Source of the DNA: Lagopus muta
Lineage: Eukaryota; Chordata; Aves; Galliformes; Phasianidae
DNA: 64,000 bases
Assembly (NCBI RefSeq): GCF_023343835.1
Contig: NC_064449.1
Location: 3,261,778 to 3,325,777, forward strand
Direction of reading: 5' to 3'
Shown here in pieces: positions 51,183 to 62,500 of this stretch (its first letter is position 1; each line of letters starts with the position of its first letter). The position numbers and the translations under genes were made by a program. The notes beneath the pieces are model-generated. The model saw only the letters and a list, made by a program, of their open reading frames with translations. It searched no databases and was not told where the DNA came from.

Positions 51183-53510
51183 TAACACACTGCCTGTAGT
51201 TACAGCTTATGCTATAAGGGAGATCCCATTTAGCCATGCTCAACTGCAAAGTGTTTAAAAGCAGAACAGTACCAGTGCAATGATCTGTACAGTAACTACA
51301 CTAATAACAATCGACCCACTGTCAATAGCAGGGAAATAATTTTCTCCTAGTTCTATTAACGGACAAATAACTTTTAATGCTTCAGAAATTCTTATTCCTA
51401 AATCCAAAATGGGAATTTGTCTTGGGCACACCTCAGCTTTCTGCTCAGAAAGTTAATACATAACAGGTTGAGCTCCGTCATACCTATAGCACTAGGGACA
51501 ATTATGGAACTTCATAAAGGCAGTTATTATCTTTCTCTTCAGATTGAAAACAAAGTCCACAAACACAATCTGAGAAGGACATACCTCATCCTGGCCTAAG
51601 CACACAAGCTCCAATTCACACAAGAACCAGACCATGCCAGACTCTTTTACAGGAGGATTCAGGGCCCTAATTATCTTGATTTTGTACTAATTGCATGCAG
51701 CCCTCTGAAAAATTGCAATTACTGCCTCCATTGAGCCATCCCTAGATACTTCTGGTTCTACCCTGTAGTAGTTCTGGTTGCAAGCAGCCTTCAGCTCAGT
51801 ATGAAGACCTAGGCATAGTTAGAACATTGACAGGAGAGCAATACTCATCCCCACACCTATAAAAAGGTACCCGGGACAGAGTGCATCACACGGGGCCATC
51901 AGAGATGGAGCTATGGCAGCTTCTTCCTCTCTCACCCCCATGTCAGCAGGAAGGTCTGTCTCACCACACAGGCCATCCCTGCAACCTCTCAGTGCAATAA
52001 CAGCTGTCCATTAGTATAATATAATTAGTAACTGGTAACATCAGAAGTACTGACAGAAGTTTTAAAGCCTTCATGAAGAAATTTAAATGTACTTGAAAAT
52101 CCAAATAATGGCACATCCCGCTAGGTGATGGGTACTGCATTCCTTGAGACAACTGACTCAAAGGCCACCCACTTCCTAAAGCATGTGGGGTTGCTTAAGA
52201 GGGGGACGGATTTGTCACTGGTCTCTGGATTGTATCCCTCAACACCACCCAGATCCTGATGGATCCTCAAACTTCTTCCACAGCTGAGCAAAGTGAAGGC
52301 CCAGGTCAACACTTTAAGTGAATGTAAAAGATAATCACAGAATCACAGAATCACTAGGTTGGAAACGACCTGCAAGATCATCCAGTCCAACCCCCCTCCC
52401 ATTCCTATCAGTACCACAAGCACTAAACCATCTCTCATAGCTCCTCATCCAGGCGCCTCTTGAAAACTACCAGGGACGGCGACTCCACCACCTCCCTGGG
52501 CAGCCATTGCAGTGCCTGACCACCCTCTGAGAGAAAAAGTTTCTCCTAATATCCAACCTAAACCTCCTCTGGTATAACTTCTGGCCAAATGAGGTAATAG
52601 AAACCAACACAGGGCAACAGAAAATATACAGGAAGTGCAGCGTTTGTTTCCAGCTTCAGAAGGCAGCCTGAGCCACAGAAGGCTCAACCCACAAGTCAGG
52701 CTTCTCTCTTAGCAAGGAGAAGGTACCTGTAGACGTGTTCCTCCTCACTGGCACGGGGAGAAGGGGAGCTGAGCCCGTCTCTAGGAGCAGAGGCACTGGA
52801 GCTTTTGGCACTAGAGCTGTAGATCGGAGACTGGGACTGAGGCTGTGGAAATAAAATTTGCACTGGAAACAGGGAACACAACAAGAATATACACACTGTA
52901 CTGCAACCCCACATGCTGCAGGAGAAAGTACAGCAGCAAAAACCTGTTACATAGCCCACCCAGCCCCCATCAGATGACCTACACCAGGAACAACTGTTTT
53001 CCACTTGCCTCAGATTTGCCTATGAGTCGCAGACCTGAGCTGGAAAGCCCCAGCTTGCTTCCTACAGGCTACAGGACTGATGACTAACCCTAATCCCATC
53101 ACACTACCACTTTGCTGGAGCACCAACGATGGGTTTTGAGGTCTTTTCTGCTATTTGATCTGACCTCCCCTCATTTCCCCAGTCTTTAGCCAATGTCATC
53201 CTCCCTCCTTGCTGTTTCCTCCCCTCATCTAGCCCCAACAAACCACGCACACACTCTCCCCACCTCCATCAGCACGTGCTTACTTGCTGGTGGGCGTATC
53301 TGGATACGCTGGGCTGCCACTGGTCCAAGGGGTCAATCACAGTGCCATTTAGGGCCTCACTGGAAGGCGGCGGAGGCACCGGTGGTGGCACAGCAATCTC
53401 CTGGTACGTGTGGTTTCCAGTTGGGTAGGAGTAAGGAGTTTCCTCTGTTAGAAACACTGGTCGCTTAGAGATATGCGAGGTGGTGGATTCCAGGTCTGCC
53501 AGTAAGGCGT
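35618..53510 (-). CDS. PXN: PXN, paxillin (exons 2-11; first exon off window)
   Basis: Paxillin is a focal-adhesion scaffold linking integrin signalling (FAK, Src, vinculin, Crk, PTP-PEST) to the cytoskeleton. Ten exons join in frame to residues 5-559; with an unseen MDDL exon the total is 559, the known avian length. Seen: LD1 remainder, YSYP (Tyr31) and HVYSFP (Tyr118) phosphorylation sites for Crk SH2, a [10 protein letters not shown]3 site (about 46-53), LD2 (about 141-156), LD3 (about 218-229), LD4 (263-278), LD5 (300-313), and four LIM zinc domains starting at C326, C385, C444 and C503 with complete Cys/His sets. The stop follows FLKLFC. The K278/F279 junction spans a 9.9-kb intron with candidate cassette exons. 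The exon with ATGGACGAC was searched for up to 64000 and not found. Confidence 0.98.
35885..37523 (-). other. PXN: PXN intron 10
   Basis: 1.6 kb between the last two PXN exons. No repeat recognised. The left 1 kb lacks stop codons in one plus-strand frame (see findings). Confidence 0.7.
37524..37672 (-). CDS. PXN: PXN exon 10 (LIM2 end, LIM3 start)
   Basis: Residues 422-471: [21 protein letters not shown] at 444-447, to ECFVCR. Confidence 0.97.
38023..38104 (-). CDS. PXN: PXN exon 9 (LIM2)
   Basis: Residues 395-421: [15 protein letters not shown] to VFFGPE. Acceptor TGAACAG|AAAGTG chosen to restore ILD-KVVTALD. Confidence 0.96.
38663..38836 (-). CDS. PXN: PXN exon 8 (LIM1, LIM2 start)
   Basis: Residues 337-394: [16 protein letters not shown] to CNGPILD, with CYYC at 385-388. 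Confidence 0.97.
39181..39354 (-). CDS. PXN: PXN exon 7 (LD5, LIM1 start)
   Basis: Residues 279-336: [17 protein letters not shown]5 [14 protein letters not shown], first LIM1 cysteines CGAC, to PIAGQ. Phase 0 at both ends. Confidence 0.97.
42010..42402 (-). CDS. PXN: candidate PXN cassette exon C (131 codons)
   Basis: An open frame from [16 protein letters not shown] to [17 protein letters not shown], after a good acceptor (CTGTCTCTCTAG). Proline/serine-rich. To join exon 7 in frame it must end at ATGCAG|GCAGGA, a GC donor; the nearest strong GT donor (CAG|GTGAAG at about 41905) is out of phase. Length is a multiple of three, so it could be included or skipped freely. I infer it belongs to long paxillin isoforms; identity and boundary are not proven. 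Confidence 0.6.
43083..43349 (-). CDS. PXN: candidate PXN cassette exon B (89 codons)
   Basis: Open in phase 0 at both ends: [27 protein letters not shown], a helical [28 protein letters not shown], ending QQIEK. Acceptor TTTTTCATCTAG and donor GAGAAG|GTAGAAA. The composition looks like real protein (charged helix, motif-like segments), and I believe similar sequence occurs in long predicted vertebrate paxillin isoforms. Confidence 0.72.
44088..45161 (-). CDS. PXN: candidate PXN cassette exon A (large, up to 357 codons)
   Basis: Begins after an outstanding polypyrimidine tract and TTTTTGCAG with [16 protein letters not shown], in phase 0 with exon 6, and stays open for 1,074 nt to a TAG at 44088-44090. 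Ser/Pro/Glu-rich and likely disordered, with an LD-like stretch [15 protein letters not shown]. The 3' boundary is uncertain: to continue into exon B it needs a phase-0 donor, for which GGCCAG|GCAGGC (GC type, near 44123) or ATCCAA|GTAGGT are options. If it is instead a terminal exon, it would give a LIM-less paxillin. Confidence 0.62.
   Translation of the reverse strand, partial: TMSLIPEPSLELVPDSADADSSSIPPSLTVLSPSKCPSVRHSGDVAVPAGSPSAVLCAEEGISTVVWPALGQCATLPRVPSLPQMVPVPPPRVSSVSATRGEQMASASLVRLVGKPDSSRKTSQAVPRAELLCRSAKVEAQGLELAKESEKKEQRSDPRLSSVSVSNTGISDQGKEQAAKELDQQGVFRDNSALPSQGRSVKAALDELWALELSEHVPEVHRKGDSILSPVCDPSVVGLDQWAVFPDTEKQLGFAVERGQEQKAEVSPEIQVGGCPELVKKRQGRERTPRKAGTANMNKAGEDGENEQLRSSAVAPESPENTWKAEWDLPCLSKPPIERISASGQAGTEQMWEEDES
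49209..49344 (-). CDS. PXN: PXN exon 6 (LD4)
   Basis: Residues 234-278: [16 protein letters not shown] to LD4 [16 protein letters not shown], the FAK- and GIT-binding motif. Ends in phase 0. Confidence 0.97.
49841..50042 (-). CDS. PXN: PXN exon 5 (LD3)
   Basis: Residues 166-233: [34 protein letters not shown]3 [12 protein letters not shown] to PSP, V split GT|C. Confidence 0.96.
50380..50519 (-). CDS. PXN: PXN exon 4 (LD2)
   Basis: Residues 119-165: [17 protein letters not shown]2 [16 protein letters not shown], to SSGFPA. Confidence 0.97.
51137..51183 (+). repeat. (GATA)n tetranucleotide microsatellite
   Basis: About ten perfect TAGA units flanked by TATA on both sides, in PXN intron 3. 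Likely length-polymorphic. Confidence 0.97.
52333..52590 (-). repeat. CR1 LINE 3' fragment, minus orientation
   Basis: AATCACAGAATCACAGAATC start (terminal repeat reversed), GGTTGGAAACGACCTGCAAG, CCACCTCCCTGGGCAGCC, then CCTAATATCCAACCTAAACC. In PXN intron 3, same orientation as the gene. Confidence 0.9.
52727..52842 (-). CDS. PXN: PXN exon 3 (Tyr118)
   Basis: Residues 81-118: [15 protein letters not shown] to SEEEHVY, serine-rich. Tyr118 is the last full codon, so the Crk-binding YSFP motif is built across the exon junction. Confidence 0.96.
53284..53510 (-). CDS. PXN: PXN exon 2 (LD1 end, Tyr31, proline-rich)
   Basis: Residues 5-80: [33 protein letters not shown], to RYAHQQ. It starts inside D5, which requires an upstream exon encoding MDDL. 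Confidence 0.97.
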
Positions 53511-56500
53511 CTGCAGGAACGAAAATTAAAACACACCGTATTGTGAAATCCCAGACAACAGATTCTTTTGCCTCCTTCACAATATTCACATCAGAAAGTC
53601 TTCAGGAAGTTTTCATTTAAGGCGATCTACCAAATGTGCTGTGAGTTGCTGCTGCACCTCGGACTTCCAGTACAAAGGAAAGGCTCAGAGATATCAGAGC
53701 AGTCAGAAAAACTGTGTCAGCCTCAGATCTTTGTCTTAAATGGAAAACCATGCAATAACTGCGACCTGCAGTCGCACAGCGTACGCTTTGCAGAAGAGCA
53801 ACCTAGGAGAAACCTGCCTAGAGATGGACTTGCAACAGGATATTGACACAGGCTAATTACAGGCCCCACATCATCATGGAGTCATTTAACGTGGCCGCAG
53901 GCGCTGCTTTTTGCAGGAAACAAGATCTCGGGAGGGGTTTTCTCCAGAGCTGAAGGCACTGCAAGAAGCATGCAGCTTTCAAATGAGTCTATCACCGCGG
54001 CAGAAGGAAGACGTGCTTCAGCTTTCCTAAGAATACTCTGCACATATCACAGTTAATGAGCTTCCAGGGCCTGCCAGGTAAATGCAATTTCTTCTCCTGG
54101 AAATAATTAGCTTGCTGGGTGGAGCCTGCTCACAGATTCCTGAAGAGAAGAAAAAACTTCCACTCACTAGAAACACCAGCACTCGTGCCAGGCAGAGGAG
54201 CCCATGCCATAAGGTTAGCACCTCTCAAATCTTAAAGCAGGAAAAAATACACACCCTCAATAGCAGGAGGAGAAAACCCACCTTTCGCCTTCCTGGATTT
54301 CCTCCTGCAAACTACTCTCCGCCCATTCCAAGCCCTGCACTGCTCTGCTGTGACTCACAGGCAAATCCCAGCTTGCTGGGTTTTCTGTCCTGCGATTCCA
54401 CCCCGCTCAGCCGACTGCAGACCAGGGTGGGGGAAACTCCTGCGAACAACTGCAGGTCTGCACTGCACACACTCCAACAGAAAGCCTCGCTGGCCGCCTG
54501 CCCAGCTCTCCAGTGAGCTCGAGCACACACTCTTTAAGGCCATTAGAGAGGAGCCGGGCTGCTGGGGACGGCAGCGCTCTCCATGACAAGAGCATCACAT
54601 ACCTGGTAGGACCCTGTGGTGATGCGCAGTTCAGCCAGACACCAGCAACACGATTTGGGCAAACCTGGAGGAGAGGCCCTGGGAATGCCCCTGCCCCGTG
54701 CACAGCCCCAGCTGTCACAGCAGTCTCGGTGTGCAGGAGCTGCCCTTCCCCCATGCACAACAGGGAACTCAACTCCCAGACTGTGGGGCTGAGGACTGAG
54801 CCCAGGCGGAGGGACCCACAGCCTCCTGCAGGCAGGGTGGCAGGGAGCTGAAGTGACCAGGAGGCAGCAGAACAGGAGCTAAACCAGCTCACCCTAATGG
54901 CTGCCTACCAGCTCCCAGGGGCTGGCACCCGCCAGCCCAAAGCCACTTCCTCAGTGCAGCCAAGGCACTTAGCAAGCCTCCAAAAAATATATTAAAGGGT
55001 CAAATGGAGGACAGCATCATCACATTACAAGACAGGAAGGTACTGCTTTTATATTCAACTCTTCCACAAAGCAAAGCATCATAAAAGAAAAAAAAAAAAA
55101 AAGAGCAGCTCTGCCCGCAGATAACAAATTCGCTATTAGCAAATTAAATACTGAGTTAATTTAACTCCACACACCTTTCATTTAGCCAGAAAGATGCTCC
55201 AAAATCATTTCAACCAAAGGCGTCTTCCCAGAGGGACCAAAATAGCCCAGGAGCAGATTCTCCTAAGGGATACAGCTTGCTGCAGCTGGGGAAGAATGAG
55301 TTTGATCTTCTTTTTAAGCAAAAGAGCAGCTGGTGGATTCCACAGTGAAAGGCACAGACATACCTCAGGAGAACGCTGAAGAGCTGCAGTTTTTTCAGCC
55401 TGGTCCTGTGGCTGGAGGTTTTGTGCACACAACCTCCAACAGAAGTGCTACCCAAGAAGGTGTGGCTTTTGCTTTTCCCCACCAATGACAAAAGCAAATC
55501 AAACTCTACCAGGAAGTAAAAATCTCATGAGGTTGTATGGCTCGTCCAGCCCCGTATGGGGACCCAAGTCGTATTTCCACCCCCAGCCCTCCCTGCAGGA
55601 CAGAAGATGTAACCATCTCACCACACAGTTTGCCTCCTCAGCTCAGCACCCTCTGCTGAACGGTTCCTTGGGCAGAAACACAGCTCTTTTTTTACTAATA
55701 GCAATGAAGGGAGCTCAGCTAAATGGAGTGGTTTATTCCAGCAAGTCTGCAGGCGAGGGGTCTGGCAGTGCCAGGAGCACTCTGCTCTCAGGCTGTGAAG
55801 GAGTTAAGGAGACATTGCAGTTTAATGATTAACTTCCCCCATTCCCTCCCCCTTCCCAACTTGAGCAAACAAGGCAGAACTGAGGAACAGGAAGCAGAGG
55901 GAGGAGAAAAGGCTGGAGAGGAATCGCGCCGTTGGAGGGTTACTGCAACTGCTCTCAACTTCCCAACTGATGCCACAGCAGCTTCAGGAATGCATGCACA
56001 CCTCGCTTCCCCTGTGGCACAGGATCCCTCACTCTCTTTGCTCCCCCCGTGTTCTGCAAGGCCCCTCTCCCTGTGCCTATCTGACGTGCCCAGAGCCGGG
56101 TTGCTCCTCCCTGAGCTCGCTGCCACGATGGAGGGAAGCTCTTCTCCACCCACAGCCGTCCCCATTTCTCTTTCCAGCCACACGTGTCCTTTCCTGGACC
56201 AGTTCCAATTATCAGAACACAACATGAGGCAAGGGAAGGAGCTAAGAAGGGAGTTCTACTGATGGAAAAAAAAGAGCCATTGCTCCCTACCTTTCTCTCA
56301 CAAAAGGGACCTCAGGAACCAGACAGCCCTAACTTGGATGACTGTAACAAAGGTGCTGTGCCTTGTGCAGCGCTGTCACTGCAGCGATTGCTCCACAAAT
56401 AGAAATATTCAATTCTTAAACAGAAATATTAAAGGCTCTATTGATTTCTCAGCTAATGAAGTGCTCCTTCCCAAGGCGACTCTATGGCACAGGGCTGCAG

Positions 56501-59500
56501 GAGGCGGCCATCAGCCGCTCGGTGCCACACAGCCCATAGGGCACACCAGAATGGAGCAGTGCAGCCGTCAGAGGGCACCACCACAGCTTGTAAGGATGGA
56601 GCAGGAACCCCGGGTGGCAGCGGCTGGGTTGGCACTGATGCACCTCACCCGGTCACCTACAGCCTCCTCCTGCTTTCGGCACACTGAAGCCTTCTGTCAG
56701 CACTTCTGCACTAAGGAGGGGGTGTGGAAGAGCAAGGGACACGATACCAACAGAGCTACTGCTGCATCACTGCAGTCACAAAGCCTCAGCTCACCATGTG
56801 CTGCATCCCTGGAGGTGTTCAAGGCCAGGTTGGATGGGGCCCTGGGCAGCCTGGTCTGGTATTAAATGGGGAGGTTGGTGGCCCTGCCTTTGGCAGGGGG
56901 GTTGGAAATTCATCCCTTTGAGGTCCCTTCCAACCCTGGCCATTCTGTGATTCTGTGTACACAGCACACCTCAGGGCACACCACGTCTTGGCACTGCTCA
57001 GCACAGCACCCTGCAGATGTGGGAGAGGCACAGAAGAAGAGTTTCCTTCCCTCCACCGCAGGACCCAAAGCTTGCACACACAAGGGAAATCACACTCCAC
57101 CAGAGGGTTGCCCAGCCCACATCCTGCCTGCTGTGGGAAGACAGCTGTGTTCACCTTCAAGTGACATTTCGATGCTGTTTCCTGGGGAGGTGGGACAGTT
57201 AAAGAGTGATATCATGATTGATAATTTACTACTAAACAGCACTCTGAGACATCTAGAGGTCTGGGCACGTTTGACTCTCCCTTGTGCAAGAAAAGCCATT
57301 ATTATCTACAGGGTTCTTGGGATCCTGGCCTTCCAATCCCACACTGCAGATGCATTAGGTACAGATGAGTGGATCTTAACACCAACTGCACTGCTGCCAG
57401 CCTCATCAAAGCCCTGCCCATCTCTCAGCCTGGGACTGAAATTGCAGCACAACACGCTCTGCAATGTTAGAGGATGGAGGAAAAGGTAACTGATGTCCAG
57501 TGCACTGAACTCTCCACAAAAAACCCTCACACCAAGACGACCAGCAAGACGTAAGAGCACAGCAGTACCTTAGGGGAAGTTCCACCCATCAGTTCAAGTT
57601 GCACTGAGAAGAGCACTTATCTCCTGCATGTCCCTGTGCACACCTCATGCATTCCCAGCACAGGATCCTGCACCATCCCTGCATGCCAGCACCTGCTGTC
57701 CTCTGAATGCTCTGAACCATGTGCAGCCTCAGGGTACATTCCTCGGTTTCATCTGATAAAGAGCAGTAATGCCCACCTGGGGTCACAGCACAGCCTCAAA
57801 CTGATGGCTAACAGGGGACCCTTTGTACTGATGAACACAGCAACTCCCTTCTCCATAAATCTGAGCTGCACTCAGCCCTGCTTAATAGATGGTAAGGTAG
57901 TTAGAAAAGATATTGACATGCATCTTCCTGTGTGCAAAGCATGCTGTTGGGGCACTCCCCCCCTGTGCCTTCCATGCACATAAGAAATGCTCCCAGACTG
58001 AGGTGTGCCACCTGTTCAGCGGTGCAGAACACATCACAGACCAGTGCATAACAAGGCACTGACAAATTCCCATCTGCCCATCAGCAACAGGTAAATTTGC
58101 TTTTGCTGATTAAAGAGAAGCCTTCCATACTGAGTGTCCAGCATGACTCCAGGCTCAGAGGGCTGGAAACAAACCTCAGCACAAAGATGCCAGCATTAGT
58201 GCCACAAGAGAGAAAACCACCTGGGCTTTCCACATGAAGTTCATGGCTGAAGATGAGCCATTAAGCCGTGCTGGCACTGCACACTGGAGCATCACCAGTG
58301 CAGCAAGCACATAAAAAAGATGGTGGTCACACTTTCTTCTTCTTCCTACCTGCTGGGAAGGAAACAGATACACAGCTGAGGCAAGATGCTTCCACAGCTC
58401 CACATATCAGCAGCTGAAAGCCACTTACACACATCCATCAAACCACACACTGCCTGCAGCTCTGCTTCAAACAAGACATCTGGAAAGCAAGCAATGCTAG
58501 AGATGGGATTCTTCACCCGGCCACCACATGGAGCCCGTGCTGCAGCGTTCAGGCATAGTCCCACCTCCCAGCATCACCCTGCCACGTGTCCCTGACAGCC
58601 CAGGCACGGCACACCAGGACATGAGGGTGAGATGTGCCAGCACGTGCTGCAACGCTTCACCCAGCGCAGTGCAGTGCAGGTGGCTGCAGCTCTGCCATTG
58701 CTCCCCACACTGCCAGAATCACGCCACGTTCCTTGAGGTCAGGCAGCAGTAGATTTGCCACTGACTTGGCAAATGGAAATAGAAAGCAAAACAGCTGCAA
58801 TTACTGGTGTAAATGAGGACATGGACTACGTGTCATAGTTGTGTCCCTCAGCGTAAGACCAACTGCAGATCCCCATATGCAGAATGACAAACCATTCTCT
58901 AGCCACCTTTTCTCAATAGCTTAAGATGCTGAATTCAGGTCCTAGATTTCTGCTGTTGCCTTAAAGAGAATGAGGGGAACTGCACATGCAGAACCAAATC
59001 CTGAGCTCCCACATTCATCTGAGCAGCCTCTTTGCAAAATCCTGGAATCCAAACATGAAAAATCTCCTTAGGTTCAAGTGAGTCTTCCCTTGCTCAGCTC
59101 CAGCAAAGCCAGCTCACATACAGGGAGACAGCTCAGGGCAGTAACCCAACCCCTGGCAAGACAGATTTACATTGTGAGTAACTGCAAAGGAATGGGGAGC
59201 TTGGGTATATTTATCCTGCTTAATGGCCTTTCAGAAGAAACATGTGCAATGCTCAAAGCTGCATCCCAAGGACTTGTTGGAGCCTTGCTGCACAACTTCT
59301 CACTGCCTTCAGGCGTCAGTGGGAGCCCCAGACCTGCAACGCTGTTGTCGGCAATCTCCTTTTCAGTGGTAAATTTGGCTTAGTGAAACAGAGGAGAACT
59401 GTAAGAAATTGGACAACATGAACAGGTGAATACGGGCATTAACTTCCAGGTAAAAATGTAGCGGCAGGTCCTTATGGTGTTATATCCTAACCAATGTTTT

Positions 59501-62500
59501 TAAATGAAAAAAGGATTGGAAGCTAAAAGAGCAATAAAATCCAAGGCTACATTCAGAATGAGACCTGAAAATCTGGATGTGCAGAGAGATGCTCTTCAAA
59601 TCCTGGCATTCACTAACTCACATCAATAGAAAGCATGGAAAATAGGCCAGCTTACTCTCTAAATCATTTTTGGAAGGAGACATTTTAAAGTTTTCCCAAC
59701 TATAATCCTAACACAGAGGGTGGTTAACATCCAGGACACATAGCAGCCCTCAGCTCTCCTGTCAAGCGGGGTCAGATTCTTTTTTTAAGACAAAAATCCA
59801 ATGCACAGGAGGTAAGTCATTTGCCAGCCCTAACAACTGCAGGACTGCCTGCACCAAGCAGCCACCAGTATTTATAATTCCCACTGCTGGGATCCACCCA
59901 GAGGAAATTCAGATGACATGGCTGAAAAAACACTCACTATTTGTCATGTATGCCATGGTGCTTACTGCTCCTCATCAAGGTATCAGAGCAAGCTGTGCCT
60001 GGGGTCACAGACACAGTGCTGAATAAGAGGAACATCTGGACTGGTATCAATACATGGCATGGGCAGCTCCAACAGACAGCAATAAGGGAAAATCCCTGAA
60101 GCTTCACCAGTCCCTGAAGCTAATGCTTCCCCTGAGAAGTAGGGGTGGATGGCAAAGGCACCCAAGGCTCAACAAGAGCTCATACTGTGACAGACAGAAC
60201 TGCTTCCAGCATCACCTGCTGGTGGCCACCACGAATCCCAGCCATGCCCCGACCAGAGCACAGCCAAACCCACCAGCCTTCCCCAGGGCAGCAGCCCATG
60301 CATCCAGCTCTCCTTCAACGTTTGCTGGTAGTGGTCGAACACACCGTGCTGAGATGTGGTCTGTACAGTCAGCTGCAGCTTCCTCTCCCAACCGCTGAGC
60401 CCTGCAGCGGAGAGTCTGACCCAGGGCTTGTGGCCAGCTAACGTGCACTGCCACCACCGCAAGCACAAGGCTGCAGGGGTGTGCAAATGCAGCCCGTCCA
60501 ACTGTTTTGGTAGCTGTCTGTTGGCTCCCTGCACGTTTGGGGTTTGAGGATGAGTTCAAGCCCCGCAGGCTGCAGCTGTAGCTTATGGCAGGGCGTGCAG
60601 GCTCACATTGCCCCTGAGTCCACAGTCAGACACTTCCCCACCAACCCAGCCTCGCAACCCTGCAGAAGTTATTCCTTTTAGATAAACTCACTCCATTCTT
60701 GGAAGCCCAGCCCCAGCCACTCCGTGACTAAAGCAGCTCTTAGAAAACATTTTAAAGAGTGCGACGCCAAAATTCAGCCTTTCTCTAAACTGACAGAATA
60801 AACAGTCTGGTTGAGGCAGGAAATATTGTACCTCCACCTACCAAATTCTGGCCAGAGCACAAATTGAAATCCAGCTCCATCCAGCTGAAAGAAATCCCCC
60901 ATCCTCCTGTCCCATTCCCCTAATTATCCTGTGCCTCCAACGCAGACCACAAAAAACTGCAGCCTGAAAAGAGAACAATGATCAGACAAACTGCAAATTC
61001 AGGAGATGTCCCCCACCACTACCAGCTACTACCACTGACACGGGCTTTGCAGCCTCACAGGGATCCAGCAGGGCTACACAGTGTACAGCCTGACTGGTGC
61101 TGCTCTGCTCACACCAAGCATGTGCCACAGTGCTTAAGCATTAGCTTTTGACACAGACAACCCCCCCAAAAAACTGTGAAGGAAAGTCAACTCAGCATGC
61201 TACAAGAGAAGGCATTAAGTGAGCTTGCACCTGCTACAGGATCCTTCTGAGGGGCGGAGGTGAGAGAGCAACTCGTGCTTGCCCTGGGAAAACACAGAGG
61301 TCAGCACAAGATCCTCCCTGTAACCCACCACAGTACTTCCTTCCAAATTAACAGAAGCATTTCACTGTGCCGTGCAACTGCCCGGTAACCTGGCAATGGG
61401 GCGGTGCCAGCATGCTGATGGAGCCAGCCTGCCAGCATCACGAGGACAGCGTGCTTCTGTGCAGCCAGCCATGAGGCTTCCAAGGGCACAGGCACTGCTG
61501 AGGACTGCCAGCAGCCTGCAGCAGGTATCAGAAGCCCCAGGGATTCAGGGCTCCACACCTGGAGGGAGCAGCCCTGACCACCTCTTGCAGCTCCGATGCC
61601 ACAGGCTGGGAAACCCTTCCAACCCATGGGCTGGCAGGAAGATAATCTCACCTCACCCAGACCAAAGAGCATGGGATCATCACTGCAACGGGCAGGCTGA
61701 CAGACAGCAACCGTCTTGAAGATCTGTGTCAGCACAGTTTCATGGATGAAACAACACAAATCCAGTGCTCCCTGGCCTACAGTCCTGCATGAAGGAACCA
61801 CAACAGATTTTCCTGTAGAAACAGAATTTTTCCATGTAGTTCTTGAACAGTAAATGAGACCCCAGCTCAGACAGAGGGAAGTGAAGCACCACCCACAAGA
61901 GGAACTCGCAGTCATTCTGCCTTCCTTTGACCTCCCTAGAAAAACCTGCACATCCCTTCTGCTATCTCCGAACACTTCTGAGGTGTTTCACATCATCTTC
62001 AATGCTTTGAAGACATTGCTACCCCCACACAGACTGGTACAAATGAGACACAGCCATGAGAGTCCTTAAACTCTTGAAAAATCTTAAGTTAAACAGAATC
62101 AGCCAAGCTGTGCTAACAGCAGCCAGGTCCCAGTGTCTAACAGTCACACTGTCACAGAGATTATTACTCCTCCACATACGTTTGTTCAACATTCTCACAC
62201 TGAAAGAGATCTGTAATTTAAGTATCATCTCCTTTCAGAAGGGAAGCAGTTGGTACACCAGAAAATAAAGAGCAGGAAGATTACCAGACACACATCCAGA
62301 ATGAAACGTGGTTTTGTTTCCTGTGTGTAACTGGAATGGACCCCACTGCAGACAAACAGGACGGCCTTTTCCAGCCCTCCCAGTTACCCTCAGCCCACTC
62401 CGTGGCTGTAGCTATCACTCTTGGAAACTGTCAACAGAAAGACCAGAAGCAATAATCTCTCAATGGCTGTGTAGATTCAAAGACAGCTAGAGCAAAGCGA

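Noticed and set aside
54407-54892. 161-codon minus-strand ORF upstream of PXN exon 2, considered as an alternative first exon
   Set aside because: No in-frame donor leading to codon 5 of paxillin and no promoter features; probably chance.
56338-56865. 175-codon plus-strand ORF
   Set aside because: Its C-terminal part is CR1 tail sequence and the rest shows no similarity I recognise.
58430-58450. ATGGATGTGTGTAAGTGG on the minus strand as possible paxillin exon 1
   Set aside because: It would give MDVC rather than MDDL and leaves the wrong phase for exon 2.
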